Shown: positions 33,613 to 45,860, numbered from the stretch's first letter. The stretch is 64,000 nucleotides of DNA from Oncomelania hupensis (GCA_036898135.1 CM072515.1:51412034-51476033); one strand, 5' to 3'. The notes: a model not told the origin generated them from the letters alone. Made by a program: numbers and translations.

Positions 33613-36600
33613 TATTATTATGATGATGCCCCTTATTATTATTATTATTATTATTGTTATTATTATTATTAGTAGTATTATTTTTATGATCATTACCATT
33701 ATTGTTATTGTTAATATTACCGTGCCACAAATTAGTAGTAGTACTTCTACTACTATTATTACTACTACTACTACATTTTATTTTCTTTGACAGATGCTGC
33801 GCTGCTCCAAAGAAGGCGATGTGGAGACCACCAACCAGCTGCTGGCTCGCCTGGGCATGCGTCTAACGGCCGAAGAACAAGAGAAAGGAGGGAAGGACCT
33901 GATGCGCACAGCCATGAAGAAATGGCTGCCTGCAGCTGATGCTATGGTTGAGATGATCGTGACGCATCTGCCATCACCCACCGTGGCACAGTCCTACCGA
34001 ACTGCGTGCCTGTATGAAGGTCCCCTTGATGATGAAGCGGCTGTGGGTCAGTTTATTTTATTTATTTATTTTTTTAAATTGTAGGATTTGAAAGTTAGGA
34101 TGCTTTTTGTGTGTATGTATATTGACTTTTTAAAATTTCACTAGAAATGTGTGTTGCTGCTGGTACCTTCTGTTCTATTGGTGGTTTTCACCTGACATCT
34201 TCACAGGTGGGACACTGTCAAAGCAAACGGCCAGAGCTAAACTGTACTATTCTAATTCATTACACTACCGATGTTCTTCGCCTCCCATTGCTAGTCACAC
34301 TTGTCTACCTACTACTCGAAACAGGGCGAAAGGAGAGAGGAACGTGATTGCCCCAGACTGGTCACAGCATGTGTCAGAATTATAGTGTCCGAGCCTGCTT
34401 AGGCGAATGCCATATATTGTGCCAACTACAGTCTGAAAATTACGAATTATGTTACAGCCAATTTTATGGTTCAAGGGAGACAATCTTGTCGTATAGTAAT
34501 TTCTTCCCCCAAACTCATGGTTACGTTTGTAAATTATATTTCCCCGATTCTGTCTGCTTGGATAAAATGTATTGCACAGAATATGTTACGCTGATTTCTT
34601 TTCATCATTATTTTCGCGTTGGTGCTGAACTGATTGATACAACATAACTCTGTCTTCATTAATTCAATTTGGGGAAAAAAGATAGTTAGGCGTCCCTTGT
34701 GCATGCACATGGTTTAGAGATATACTTTTTGGCTACTGTGTGCATCCATCAGCTTTTGATCATGCAGCAAGAAATAAATCTAACATGGGGAGTTATTGGA
34801 ACCAATAAATGGAAGTTAGACATAAATAATCAAGCAGTAGTATCATTTTGTGTGTCTTTTTTTTTCCCTGTGTAAAACAGCAAGCAAATAAATAAATAAA
34901 GCTATTCTCTCTCTCTCTCTTTTTTTTTAGCCATGAAGAATTGTGATCCCAGTGGGCCTGTGATGATCTACGTCTCCAAGATGACTCCTGCAGTGGACAA
35001 GGGTAGGTTTTACGCCATCGGACGAATCTTTTCTGGCACCATCGCCTCCGGTCTGCCCGTCAGAATCATGGGTCCAGACTACAAGCCTGACAACCCCAAG
35101 AGCAAGGACCTGTACCAGAAAAAACTGTCTGGGTATGAATGCTGAAAATTGTTTTAATATAATGCTAAATGAGGGAAACAATGTGAGCAGAGTATTTTGT
35201 TTACATTTTTTTTTTTAGACATTGGTGTTAAGTGAATTCTGTAGTTGCTAGTTGATTGGTATGTGAAAGTGTCTGTGTGTGTGTGTTGTGTGTGGTGAAA
35301 AGAAAAGAATTATTCATTTTAGTAAATGAATGTTAAGTGAGGTGAGGATTATTTTTGCTGTTGGTTATTTTTCAATAGACAATATTTGCAAAGTGCACAT
35401 CTTTTTTCTGGTTATTTTACAAGATGGTTTCATTCCAAGCTGTCTACTTTTAGAGCTTCATGTTGTCTTTGTTTTATATGGCCCTTGAAATTAATTGAAG
35501 GCAGATACTTTTGATGATTTAGTACTTGAGCTGAAATTGTTACAATGTTAAATCTTTTTAATTAACTAATTACCTCTTCTTATTATTATTGCTGTTGTTG
35601 TTGGTCTAAAATCACTATGTGAACAGACCTTAAATTAAATAAATGTACTTGAGCTGTAGCAAATCGCAAAAGAGGAGGAGGGGGTCAAAAAGCAGTGATA
35701 AAAGCATTTTTGGCTACATTCACACACACACACAAAACTTCTTTTTTTAAAATTGGATTGAATTTTGAATCTAGGGAATTCCAGATTCTTCAGAGGGAGG
35801 GAGAGAGAGAGAGTGTGTGTTGTTTAAAAAAAAAAATTCTTCTGCAGAGTGAAGCTGATGATGGGTGGCAATGTAGGGTCACTGGAAGAAGCGTCATGCG
35901 GCAACATCGTTGGTCTTGTAGGTCTGGATAAGTTTCTTGTCAAGACTGGAACCATCACCACATTTGAGAGGGCACACAACATCAAGGTACTAAATTTGGA
36001 AATCTGTAGTATAAACTTTTAGCCAATGCTCTTTTGGTAACGTTGTGCACTAAGGCTCAATGTTTCTGCAATAAGGTCGCATAAATATCTTATCCATTCC
36101 AAAATTTTCTTTAAAATCAAGTTTTTTCTCCCTTATACTTTTGGATATGATTTGGCAATACAACCATTTGCTTTTGCTATTAGTTCTTGTGATGAGCAAG
36201 AATGTGATAGCTTAAAAATAAACTAAAAGCGCACATTGCAGAAAAAATATAATTATTTTAAAAAACAACAAATCTTGTTATTAGGATAAATACAAAAGCT
36301 TAACAAGATATATAATTAAATGGATTTAAAGCGTTACATCAAAATTAGAACTGCAAATAATCACAAGAACAAATGAAGGGAGGAAAGTATGTTTTATCAT
36401 AACTACAATCAGTTAAAACTGTTGTCTCCCTTGACGCCTTCGAGAAAAAAAGTAAATAATAAGTAAACGAATAATATTGTTGCCTGTATAATGAAATAAT
36501 GTTGTTAACTTTTATCTCTTCCTGCAGGTGCTGAAGTTCTCTGTGAGTCCTGTGGTACGTGTGGCTGTGGAAGTGGTCAACCCATCTGACCTTCGGCAAC

Positions 36601-39600
36601 TCATTGAGGGCATGCGCCGTCTTTCCAAATCTGACCCCATGGTGCAGGTAGGATTGTCACAAAGATACTGATATTTCTCTCCACCCCCACCCATCCTCCA
36701 CCCCCACCCCTCCTCCCATAGTAGTAGTAGATCACCAGTAGTGAGTAAAAATCCACTCAGGCAACCTAAACTTTGTAGCTGGCTGGTCCTTTTCTGCTGC
36801 CCACAGCCCCTCCATTCATACTAGATTCTTTCAAGTTTCACCAGACCACAGTTTCCTGTTATATCTAAAAAAAAATTAAAACCAGTGAAATATACTGTAG
36901 GCGATAGCTTAGTCTTGAGTCCCAGAAGATGAGTAGAAAAACCAATCTTTCAGCTGCCTTGCTCTGTAACATTTTTCAAGTGTTCCTTTTGTCTGAAATA
37001 TTATTTTATTTCACTGGCTTGTTTGCAGGTTCTTGCGTCAGTTCATTCAAAGTTCATGTTTTTGCGTAGGTTGAGTTTATTTATTTATTTAGTTATTTAC
37101 ATTTCCATTGATTTTGTTTTTGTCTGGTATTTTAGTGCACTGCAGATGAAGGTCAGTACATTGTGGCTGGTGCAGGAGAGCTGCATCTGGAGATATGTCT
37201 CAAGGATCTGGAAGAGGTGCACGCTGGTGTCCCTATCAAGGTAATGCTTCTTTGTTTTCAACATTTGGGGTGTCCTGTAGCTCAGTTGATTGTGAGCTGG
37301 TTCCCTGTGCCCAAGGTCGCGGGTTCCAACCTTGAGTGGGACAAACTTACGTCACTTAAGTACCAGACCTTGCAGTACACCGAGGGTTTTATCCTGGTAC
37401 TCCAGTTTCCTCCCTCCATTTAATAGTGGTTGGATGCAGTCAATGTCAATTAAAAAAAATACAAATTGAATTTCTATTCCGACTTTATTGCATTGATCTT
37501 GTCCCAACGCTTTGAGTTTGATTGAAGAAAGAGCGCGTGATTGCATCTGGTATTATTATTATTTGTTTGATTTAGTGCTATATTTTTTTCCTTTGGGAGG
37601 GGGGGGGGGGGGGTAAGATTTGAGAGAGTTGCCAATTATTTTAAAAGAAATGAACATTGAGGTTTAACGTCTACACCCACCTTTGGCGATATTGCAGATG
37701 GGAATAACCATCCCAGGGTACAACGGGTAGAAACTGAATCAACACTGAACCACCAGAGCAATCATACTGCTAAAATGGACAGTGAAACTTTTATTTTGCC
37801 CATCACGGGATTCGAACCTGGGTCATCGGTGTGTCAGGCAAACGCTCTACCACTTGAGCCACGGTGGTAGGACAATTGCCAATTATGTGTTGTAGCGTAT
37901 GAGTGAAGCACAAAATGCAGGATGCACAGATGTTAGCCCTGAGGGATTTAGAGATATATACAGATTTTAAAAAATGTTACATAACCAAATCATGATGGTG
38001 TAGACTAACCCACTTTTCGCAAAGCAACGATTGCAACAACAGGAAATATTTGAACCGGAAAAGACAAAAAAGTAATTCCAAGGTGTACTTACAATAGAAT
38101 TGGCAGTCACAGTTTTAAAAACATTTTTTTTACATTCCTGCTACAATTCTTTTTATATGAAAAGATGAAGGCAAACCCTTTTAATAATATAAAAACATAA
38201 GTAAAACGAAAATTTAAAAATAACAAAACCGTGCGCTTATTGCAGAAATCTGATCCTGTGGTGCGTTACTGCGAGACAGTCACCAGGCCATCAGAGCAAG
38301 TGTGTCTTGCCAAGTCCAGCAACAAGCTGAACCGCCTGTACATGATGGCGGAACCTCTGCCTGATGGCTTGGCTGAGGCTATCGACGAGGTGAGATATGG
38401 TGCACACATCTTTCTTTTTGACTCACATGCATAGCATTTGTTTTTTTTTAATTGCATTTTATTTTATTTTATAAAGTTTCTTTCTTAAGCTTATGCTTAT
38501 GTAGCGTTAATATTCATTTATGTGGAGGGAAAGGATGCAGGGTTTGGTACCTTTCAGAAATCCTTGTAAGGCGTTAGATATGTTGAGTTTGAATTTATTT
38601 ATTATTTGTTATTTATTACTTCATTTATTTATTTAATATCTCAATAGGGCACAATCACGGCTTCCCAGAACATCAAGGAAAGAGCGCGGATGCTGAGTGA
38701 CACTTTCGATTTCGACATGAACCAGGCACACAAGATCTGGTGTTTTGGACCTGAGGGCAGTGGCCCCAACATGCTTGTAGACAACACGTTTGGCATTCAG
38801 CACTTGCAGGACATCCGTGATGCTGTGGTGGCAGGCTTCCAGTGGGCCTCTTCTGAGGTAACTGAACACATTTTAACCCTTTTACAGATCTGTTTACCCT
38901 TATGATTTACTCTTACTTTCTACGAAAGTGTGCATCAAACTTTAGGATCAAACTTTGCCTGTTTAAAATTTCAACTTTCTACTGAACACAGTTTGCTTCT
39001 TAGAGTGTCGATTAACCTTGCCCTAGGTTCACCTGTTGTTTTATTTTGCTAATAGGCATTATCCCTAAATAAACCGAAAGTAGGTCAATGAGAGTTGCTT
39101 CCCATGAAGTGCGGTACAAAATACATGTTGACAGCTATTTAGGAAGTACTCCTATTGGACGGTTATAACCTGAGTTGTAATAATAAATCCATAAAACAAA
39201 CACAAGTGAGAACACGAAGGCAAAAATTCCTGACCTATTTTTAACTGATCTTGCAGAGCTCATATAAAAGGAAAATGCTGCTGACACTCCTACTGTTTGG
39301 CAAACAGCCTGTCTTTGTATAAGAACTCTTTGTGCTTTTCATGTTGGCCAGAAGTTGAATCTTTGTTTTATTTAAGACATGAATTTTAATTTTTGCTGTG
39401 AATGTGCTATTTCCAGGGAGCTTTGTGCGAAGAGACTCTGAGGGGGGTCCGCTTCAACATGATGGACGCTGTGATCCATTCTGACCCTGCACATCGAGGT
39501 GGAGGTCAGATCATCCCAACCACACGCCGTGCTATGAAGGCCGCAATGCTGACTGCTCAGCCGAGGCTCCTGGAGCCTGTCTTTTTGGTGGAAGTGCAGG

Positions 39601-40567
39601 TATTTAGGCTCTTTAACAGTTTTCAACACACGCACATGCTCTGGACTAGAAATTGAATGTCTATTGTAGGATGATAGCACCGATTCTACAGAAAAAGGCA
39701 AATTCAACAAAATTGGGCTTAATTCTCTGCATCGTCACATTATCAAGAGAATTGTAGTGAGCCAACACACCACAATATGCAGACAGTGTCTAAAAGACAT
39801 TAACCAAAGAGCTGGAAAAAGGTTGTATTTTCATTTGAGCTTGGAGCAACTATACATGACTTAAGAAAGTAAGATTTTACTATTGCACACCCTACCACCC
39901 TTCCCCCCCCTCCACCTCCCACCTCCTCAGCTCCTTCCTCCCCCCAAAAAAAGTATAATAGAATTTTTGAAGGAGCACTCTGAATCCATATTTATTATCA
40001 TTTCTGAACGAGCATTCTGAGTGCGAAATTATTATTTCTAAAAGAGCATAGTGAATGCATATTTATGATTATTTGTGTGTCGATGCAGTGCCCTGATGAT
40101 GCCATCGGGGGTGTGATGAGCGTGCTGGCTCACCGTAGAGGGCAAATCATGGAGGAGGTCCATGCTGTTGACTCTCCACTCTGCGTCATCAAGGCACACT
40201 TGCCTGTCAATGAAAGTTTTGGTAAGTGTAAATGTTTTTTAAAAATTAAAAAACAATCGATAACGTGTTTAGTGCTCAGGGTTCAACCAAGTCAGAAAAT
40301 ACTATGGGTCAGTTGGCCCCTCAAGCCTGAAATCAATGGGCCCCGTTCTAAACTGTCTCTTTTCCTTGTCCAGGCTTCACCGCAGAGCTGCGAGGAAGTA
40401 CGGGGGGCAAAGCGTTCCCGCAGTGTGTGTTTGACCACTGGCAGGTGTTGCCGGGTGATCCTATGGACATCACATCCAAGTCCGGCATGGTTATTGCTGA
40501 TGTGCGCCAACGCAAAGGTCTGGCCAAAGCTATCCCACCCCTGGAGCAGTTCCTTGACAAGCTGTGA
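29054..40567 (+). CDS. elongation factor 2, divergent eEF2-like paralogue, 840 aa
   Basis: The translocase GTPase of translation. Exons: 29054-29056 (ATG only), 30484-30698, 31956-32134, 32432-32640, 33034-33267, 33794-34046, 34931-35132, 35848-35986, 36528-36647, 37136-37240, 38246-38389, 38648-38857, 39417-39599, 40089-40221, 40374-40567. All are GT-AG, every phase closes, and there is no internal stop. Motifs: G1 AHVDHGKTT (26-34), the eEF2-kinase site region [11 protein letters not shown] with Thr57/Thr59, G3 DSPGH (103-107), G4 NKVD (157-160), [36 protein letters not shown], and C-terminal FLDKL. His697 in [14 protein letters not shown] aligns with the diphthamide histidine. As recalled, animal eEF2 is 842-858 aa and reads HADAIHRGGG and MMGRYVE, where this protein has [10 protein letters not shown] and MMGGNVG. 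The many changes at near-invariant positions suggest a paralogue. Intact, so probably expressed. Confidence 0.93.
29300..29385. repeat. short tandem duplication in EF2 intron 1
   Basis: gacttgcactgttgcaaact + ggattagtttagtca occurs twice, about 47 bp apart, with an imperfect 'cactttattctgacaa' joining unit. Confidence 0.85.
29386..30483 (+). other. rest of EF2 intron 1
   Basis: AT-rich then C/T-rich towards the acceptor. 'gagaagacaaact(c/t)(a/g)gggcac' recurs at 30136 and 30331, indicating a local duplication. No exon is seen. Confidence 0.5.
30802..31618. mobile_element. pogo/Tigger-like MITE in EF2 intron 2, 817 bp
   Basis: The termini are CAGTAAAACCTCCGTTTTAA (left) and CAGTAAAACCTCCGTTTTAC (right, reversed), flanked by TA on both sides (30800-30801, 31619-31620). 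Subterminal 'ttaa(a/g)acgac' blocks repeat, as in Tigger-type elements. No transposase frame remains. Confidence 0.85.
33548..33775. repeat. (ATT)n/(ACT)n microsatellite in EF2 intron 5
   Basis: Imperfect (ATT)n followed by GTT and TAC variants, ending 18 bp before the exon 6 acceptor. It leaves the splice site intact. Confidence 0.9.
34080..34900 (+). other. EF2 intron 6, unassigned middle part
   Basis: 34140-34680 differs in composition from the other introns (higher GC) and may be an inserted element, but I could not identify ends or a family. A (CT)n run precedes the exon 7 acceptor. Confidence 0.35.
37268..37562 (+). mobile_element. tRNA-headed SINE in EF2 intron 10
   Basis: A-box-like TAGCTCAGTTGATTGTGAG, B-box-like GGGTTCCAACC, a core gagggttttatcctggtact + ccagtttcctccc resembling the Nin-type central domain, and a tail ending in (ATT)n. 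Confidence 0.75.
37655..37865 (-). mobile_element. tRNA-headed SINE, reverse, in EF2 intron 10
   Basis: Minus strand: gtggctcaagtggtagagcg (A box), caggttcgaatcccgtgatg (B box), then a body to about 37655. The acceptor arms do not pair, so this is a SINE head rather than a tRNA gene. Confidence 0.7.
38910..39400 (+). other. EF2 intron 12, no recognised element
   Basis: AT-rich; no repeat shared with the rest of the window was noticed. Confidence 0.35.
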
Positions 40568-41163
40568 ACCAAGTGAACATACTTAACCAAAATTCATTAT
40601 TTATTTTATTTTACTACAACGCCAACGTCTGGCCAAAACTATGTCACCGATGGTGCCATAAACAAAGCGAACACTAACAGAATGTTATTTATTTACTTAT
40701 TTTACTACATTTTAAATCCCCTGCACAGTCCATCTCAACAAAAAGTCTAAAGAAAGTGAATACGATCAAAGAAGAAGAAGAAAGAGAAGTTTTTATTTAT
40801 ATATATATATATATATTTTTTTTACCTTCAGATAGGTATGTGCATCAGTTAAATTGTTTTAATATGACTTTTTTAACATGTTTTGTTTTATTAACAAGTT
40901 CTCTTTTGTTGAATATTGTTTTGAATTCAGTTAATTATACTCTTGTTTCTATCAATTTTATTAACTGTTAATTTGTAATTTGTTTAAACAGCTGTTAAAT
41001 TGTTCTTGACATTAACACTAACAGTTATCTTTAGAGATCTTACATTTTCTGACAAAACTTCTTTGTTTTGTCTACACATACATTTTTTTGTTTGCGGTTT
41101 GTGTAAATTTGTTATCGTTTGAATGTTCATAGTTCAAAGTTTGGTTTAGTTTTGATTGTTTGA

Positions 41164-41169
41164 AATAAA
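41164..41169 (+). terminator. candidate poly(A) signal AATAAA of the EF2-like gene
   Basis: The first canonical AATAAA downstream of the stop codon that sits at the end of the AT-rich 3' region, about 600 nt after the stop. A shorter 3' UTR is possible. Confidence 0.35.
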
Positions 41170-41484
41170 TCCAGGCGTTCACAATTTTCGGTTTATGTTT
41201 TTGAATTAAAATGCATGCATACTTAAAATGATGACTGACGATGAAGCTATGCAGGGGGGAATTAAAATGTGTGTTTGTATGTACAGGTGGGTCGTGCATG
41301 TGTGTTATAGTATAGTATAGCATGTTTGGTGGTTGATTTGGCACTTATAGAGCCTGTAGCTGATTCTTTCCATACCTCGTCCAGCCTATCAGCTGGTCCT
41401 TTGACCAGGTCTGTTCTAGAAACTTTGTGCCCACTTTGTATAGATGATCTTTTGAACAGGCCATAACTGATTTCGCATCAAGCA

Positions 41485-41695
41485 AGAATATAAACTCAGG
41501 TCTAACCTGTGCACACATGCATTCCATTGCTCGGACTTTAAAGATCCTGATGCTCATGTCTTGGACAGGCGAGTGCCATTTAGATACATAAACAGACCCA
41601 GCTAGAACTAGATCATATTCCTCTTCAATTCCCCTCCCTTCCATTTCGTCCGGATCGCTCATCTGGGGCATCCGAAAGAGCGCACCAAGCTAGGG
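41485..41695 (+). mobile_element. SINE (GCACGCATGCATTCC family)
   Basis: ctgtgcacacatgcattcca, ctcggactttaaagatcctg and atgctcatg, followed by a partial right half (tcatctggggcatccgaaag). Matches 11830-12000. Confidence 0.65.
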
Positions 41696-41845
41696 ATGGG
41701 CATTACAATGTATATTCTTTTATTAATCACTTTGTAATCTTACATCAACCACTAGTGGTTTTGTACCCTGGCAAGCCAGAGTACACAGGTTGCTGTTTAA
41801 AATGTAGACTGAGAGACAACTGTTGTCTGCGAGTTTCATTTGGAC

Positions 41846-42185
41846 GATGATACCTCCCCATATCCCCCTTGATACCTCCCCATACCCCCCCCCCCCCTGA
41901 TATCTCCCTGTCCACCCCCCCCCCCCAAGATGCCTCACCATACCCCCTTGATACCTCCCCGAACCCACTTGATACCTCCCCATACCCCCTTGATACCTTC
42001 CGTACCCCCCTTGTAACCTACCTGTACCCTCCTTGATACTTCCCCGTTGATCGTTTCGCAGGTATGGTTGAAAGGAATTCGACCATCACCATACCCCCTT
42101 ATATATACCCGTATCCCCGTTATGCCTACCCAAGCCCCTTTAAACCTACCCGTAGCCCCCTTTTACCTACACGTACCACCCCATC
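41846..42185. repeat. ~20-bp minisatellite (cttgatacctccccataccc units)
   Basis: About fifteen degenerate units, drifting towards 'ttaaacctacccgtagcccc' at the right end. Confidence 0.85.
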
Positions 42186-42194
42186 CCGATCCTT

Positions 42195-42324
42195 GGTAAT
42201 AATAATAATACTAATACTAATACTACTACTAATAATAATAATACTAATAATAATATTGAATATAGAATAATTCAAATAGAAGTCATAAAAAACACCAAGG
42301 TTTTAAAAGAAAATTTGATATAAG

Positions 42325-42394
<70 letters not shown>

Positions 42395-42412
42395 GTTTAT
42401 GAATAATAATAA
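42195..42412. repeat. (AAT)n/(ATT)n microsatellites
   Basis: Three tracts, including an (AAT)n-(ATT)n inverted pair at 42329-42394. Confidence 0.9.
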
Positions 42413-42493
42413 TAATAAATGAAAGGTAAAAAGCCTAAATTAAAAAGAAAAATATCCATATTGTAGTGTAAAAAAAAAAAAAAGAAAAAAAAA

Positions 42494-42575
42494 TATGGCC
42501 CGCTTGAGATTTGAACTTGGGTCGCCCTGCACGGTAGGCGAATGTTTTACAAAGTAAGCTACCAAGGCTTCCTAG
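42494..42575 (-). mobile_element. tRNA-like SINE head fragment
   Basis: Minus strand gccttggtagcttactttgt and aagttcaaatctcaagcggg resemble A and B boxes. Acceptor arms do not pair. Confidence 0.45.
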
Positions 42576-42836
42576 AAAGACCATCAATTTTTTGGCCTAT
42601 ATGGGAAAACATGCTGAAACCTCAATTTGATTTTTAATGGAAGCGCGCGGAATGAGGCTATTGCAGTTTGTGGACATTTTGTTTATTTATTTATCTCACA
42701 AACGGTTAAACGTTCGGTAAGGAAATGTCGGCTATAACGATTTCGCTGGTTTTGAGCACACAGCAGGCCGATTCGCAGCGCCCAGCACCTGCCCAGATCA
42801 GCGTCCATACCGGACAAACATTATAGTAGAGGCGAA

Positions 42837-44654
42837 GAAGGACTTCCTATCCTATCCTATCCTGTCCCATAACCCGAAGGTCGTAGGGGCACCACAGATG
42901 ATCGCTTAACCAGCACACTCCATATTTCTCTGTCCTCAGCAGCCCTCATGGCTTCGCTCAGTGTCAAACCAGTCCATTCTCGAATGTTGTCCTCCCACCT
43001 CTTTTTCGGTCTCCCCCTTTTTCTACCTCCTTGCACTGTGTCTTGCAGAATGGTCTTTGCAAGGCCTGATGATCTGGTGACGTGGCCATACCATCGGAGT
43101 TTCCGTTTCTTCACCACTGTGAGCAGGTCATCGTGTTGTCCAATGGCTTGTGTGATGGTCTGTCGGACTTCGTCGTTGGTGATGTGTTGGGTATAGGAAA
43201 TGCACAGAAGTCTTCTGTAGCACCTCATCTCCATGCTTTGTATTCTTCGTTGGAGATCTGCTGTGAGGGTCCATGCTTCGCAAGCATATAGGAAGATGGA
43301 GATGACCAGAGAGCGCAGCAGTCTTACTTTGAAATGTAGACTGATGGTTCTGTCTTTCCAAATGGGCTTCAACCTTGTCAGGGCAGCAGTTGTTTGTGCG
43401 ATCCTGGAGAGGACTTCCTGTCGAGATCCATTGTCTGACACAATGGCTCCTAAATATTTGAAGCTGTGCACTGTGTTGAGGGATTGGCCTTGTACTTTGA
43501 TGTCCGTGTTGATGCCATTGGTGTTGTTGGTCATCATTTTGGTCTTCTCTGCACTTATTTCCATTCCATAAGCTCTGGAGGTGGTGTCAAGCCTCTGTAC
43601 AAGCTGTTCAAGTTCTTGTTCCTCTCCAGCCAATCCATCAATATCATCTGCAAAACGAAGATTGGAGATTGCTCTGCCCCCTATGCTATGGTGTAGACCA
43701 TTCCCCACTCTGCCAGATCTTGTTACAGATAATGGTGAGAGCATCAGTCATCGCTTCTCCTCCTGCTTGTAGCAGTTCCGCTGGTATGTTGTCCACTCCC
43801 GCTGACTTCCCTTTCTTCAGCGATTGCACTGCTGCCTCAACTTCTTCCCGGAGAATTGGGAGGATTTCTTCTTCTTCTCTGCTCTCGGGACATGCTAGAA
43901 CTGATGGGTCTCCATTTGGTGTATGGTTGTAAAGGTCAGAGCAGTACTCTGTCCATCTGTCCAAGACTTCTTGTTCTTCTGTAAGGCATATGCCAGACTT
44001 GCTTTGGATAGTGGAGACTTTGGGCTGTTTAACACTTGTCAGCTGCTTCACAGTCTGGTAGGCCTTCTTGCTGTTGTTTCTTGTTCAGATTGTTCTCTAT
44101 TTCCTGGCATTGATCTTCTATCCAGTTCTCCTTTGCTGTGCGCATGCCTTTTCGGATGTCATTGTTGATTTTTCGGTAGACATCAGCTCCCTGTGAGGTG
44201 TTCTTTTTCTTTTTTAACTCTCTTCGTTTATCACACAGATCCAAAAGTTCAGGTGTGATCCACGGCTTCTTCTTTGGTCGGTGCTTGCCAAGGATCTCAG
44301 TGGCGGCATCTGTTACAGCTGAGTTGAAGGTATTGGTGATGGTGTTGACATCTACTTCGCCTGCCCCCAAAATAAGCAGTGGTGCAAATTTCCCTCCAAT
44401 TGTGGCCTGAAATATTTTTGCCACCTCAGGGTCTTGCAGTTTGTCCAGGTCGAACTTCAGCCTAGTGCACTTTGCTGTATTTACTCTCTTCAAATGAAGC
44501 CGGAAAGACATCATCACGAGATCGTGGTCACTTCCAATGTCTGCTCCTGGAAAAGTGCGTGTCCTGCCAATGTTGATGCTTGATCTGAAGCGTTTCTTGA
44601 CCATGATGTAGTCGATCTGGTTGTGATGTTCCCCGCCGGGACTGAAGGACTTCC
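42837..44654 (-). mobile_element. LINE, (GGATA)n family copy 3, with endonuclease end
   Basis: The insertion is about 42848-44643, between two copies of GAAGGACTTCC (42837-42847 and 44644-44654). The (TATCC)n at its left end is the minus-strand tail. Minus reading starts inside an AP-type endonuclease (HHNQIDYIMVKKRF, GADIGSDHDLVMM with the conserved Ser-Asp-His), then the linker VYRKINNDIRKGMRTAKENW. A frameshift at about 44040 follows, and then a ~540-bp deletion joins GEWSTP to the IGGRAISNLRFADD part of RT. The C-terminus is intact to the stop. Nonfunctional. Confidence 0.85.
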
Positions 44655-44738
44655 GGCTAAGCAATTTATAATTATATAGATGGAACAAACAAGGACTTCC
44701 GGCTAAGCAATTTATAATTATATAGATGGAACAAACAA
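44645..44738. repeat. 46-bp perfect tandem duplication
   Basis: aaggacttccggctaagcaa + tttataattatatagatgg + aacaaac occurs twice, abutting the LINE insertion. The unit starts with the same aaggacttcc that forms the LINE's target duplication. Confidence 0.9.
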
Positions 44739-44916
44739 GAAGAAAAACTCGGTCATACGCATGCATACTCGCTCACCCAAGGCCTAGGGACAGGGGAGGG
44801 TGAACGAAGCAGAAAGAAATATTCCAATGCATTGCATAATTTTCCTGGTCTATGCTTTGAACGCTTTTGGTACTTAAATATAATTAACAAAAAGAAAAGA
44901 AAAAGAAAGGGCCATT

Positions 44917-45492
44917 GTATCGCACAATGGGTCCCGACAAGAAGTCCTCTCCAGGATCGCACAAACAACTGCTGCCCTGACAAGGTTGAAGCCCATTTGG
45001 AAAGACAGGACCATCAATATACATTCCAAGGTCAGGCTGCTGCGCTCCCTTGTTGTCTCCATCTTCCTATATGGTTGCAAAACATGGACCCTCACAACAG
45101 ATGTACAATGAAGAATACAGAGCATAGAGATGTGCTACAGCAGACTTCTGGGCATTTCCTATACCCAGCACATCACCAACAACGAAGTCCGACAGATCAT
45201 CACACAAGCCATTGGACAACATGATGACATGCTCACAGTGGTGAAAAAACCGATGGTATGGCCACGTCAGGCCTTGCAAGGACCATCCTGCAAGGCAAAG
45301 TGCAAGGAGGCAGAAGAAGAGGGCCTAGGAGACAGAAAAAGAGGTGGAAGGATAATATTCGAGAATAAACTGGCTTGACACTGAGCGAAGCCATGAGGAT
45401 TGCTGAGGACAGAGAAAGATGGAGTACGCTGGTTAAACGATCATCTGTGGTGCCCCAACGATCTTCGATTTACTGGATAGGGTAGGATAGGA
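44917..45492 (+). pseudogene. LINE, (GGATA)n family copy 4, degraded 3' fragment
   Basis: Starts at the equivalent of SDNGSRQEVLSRIAQTTAALTR and runs to the tail ggatagggtaggatagg. It has several small deletions and shifts (for example within KKRKLRWYGHV), so it is older than copies 2 and 5. Confidence 0.8.
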
Positions 45493-45734
45493 ACAAAAAG
45501 AAAATTAGTAATACACATAGCAAAGATGAAAGCAAAACATATGTGTCCGATACAAGGGAGGAATTTTTTTTTGGGGGGGGGGGGGGGGAAATTACTCTGA
45601 AAATAGGTTACTATTAATTCACCATACAGTGTGAAATAACTCGTAACTCTTAAATTGTTTGCCTTTTTATTCCTTTTTTTTTTGTTTTTTTGGATGAAGC
45701 GTTGGGGGTGGGGTGTAGGTGTAGAATTGATGTG

Positions 45735-45860
45735 CGTGGCAGCTCTAACCGAAAGGTCCCTCGTTCGAATCCCGGTTTGGCCAACCCGTGACCATATTAT
45801 TTTCCCCTTATCATCAACTTGTTCGCTGGTGTCAGAATAATATGTAATGTGTGATTATAA
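45735..45860 (+). mobile_element. tRNA-headed SINE, second copy of the 22960 family
   Basis: ctctaaccgaaaggtccctc + gttcgaatcccggtttggcc, then the shared body catattattttccccttatc and ctggtgtcag. Confidence 0.75.

Noticed and set aside
37797..37863. tRNA gene on the minus strand
   Set aside because: A and B boxes are good, but the acceptor arms and part of the T stem do not pair, and similar heads elsewhere lead into SINE bodies.
42948..43932. Several plus-strand frames of 60-112 codons in the 42.8-44.6 kb region
   Set aside because: Antisense shadows of the minus-strand LINE copy 3; the same shadows appear opposite copies 2 and 5.
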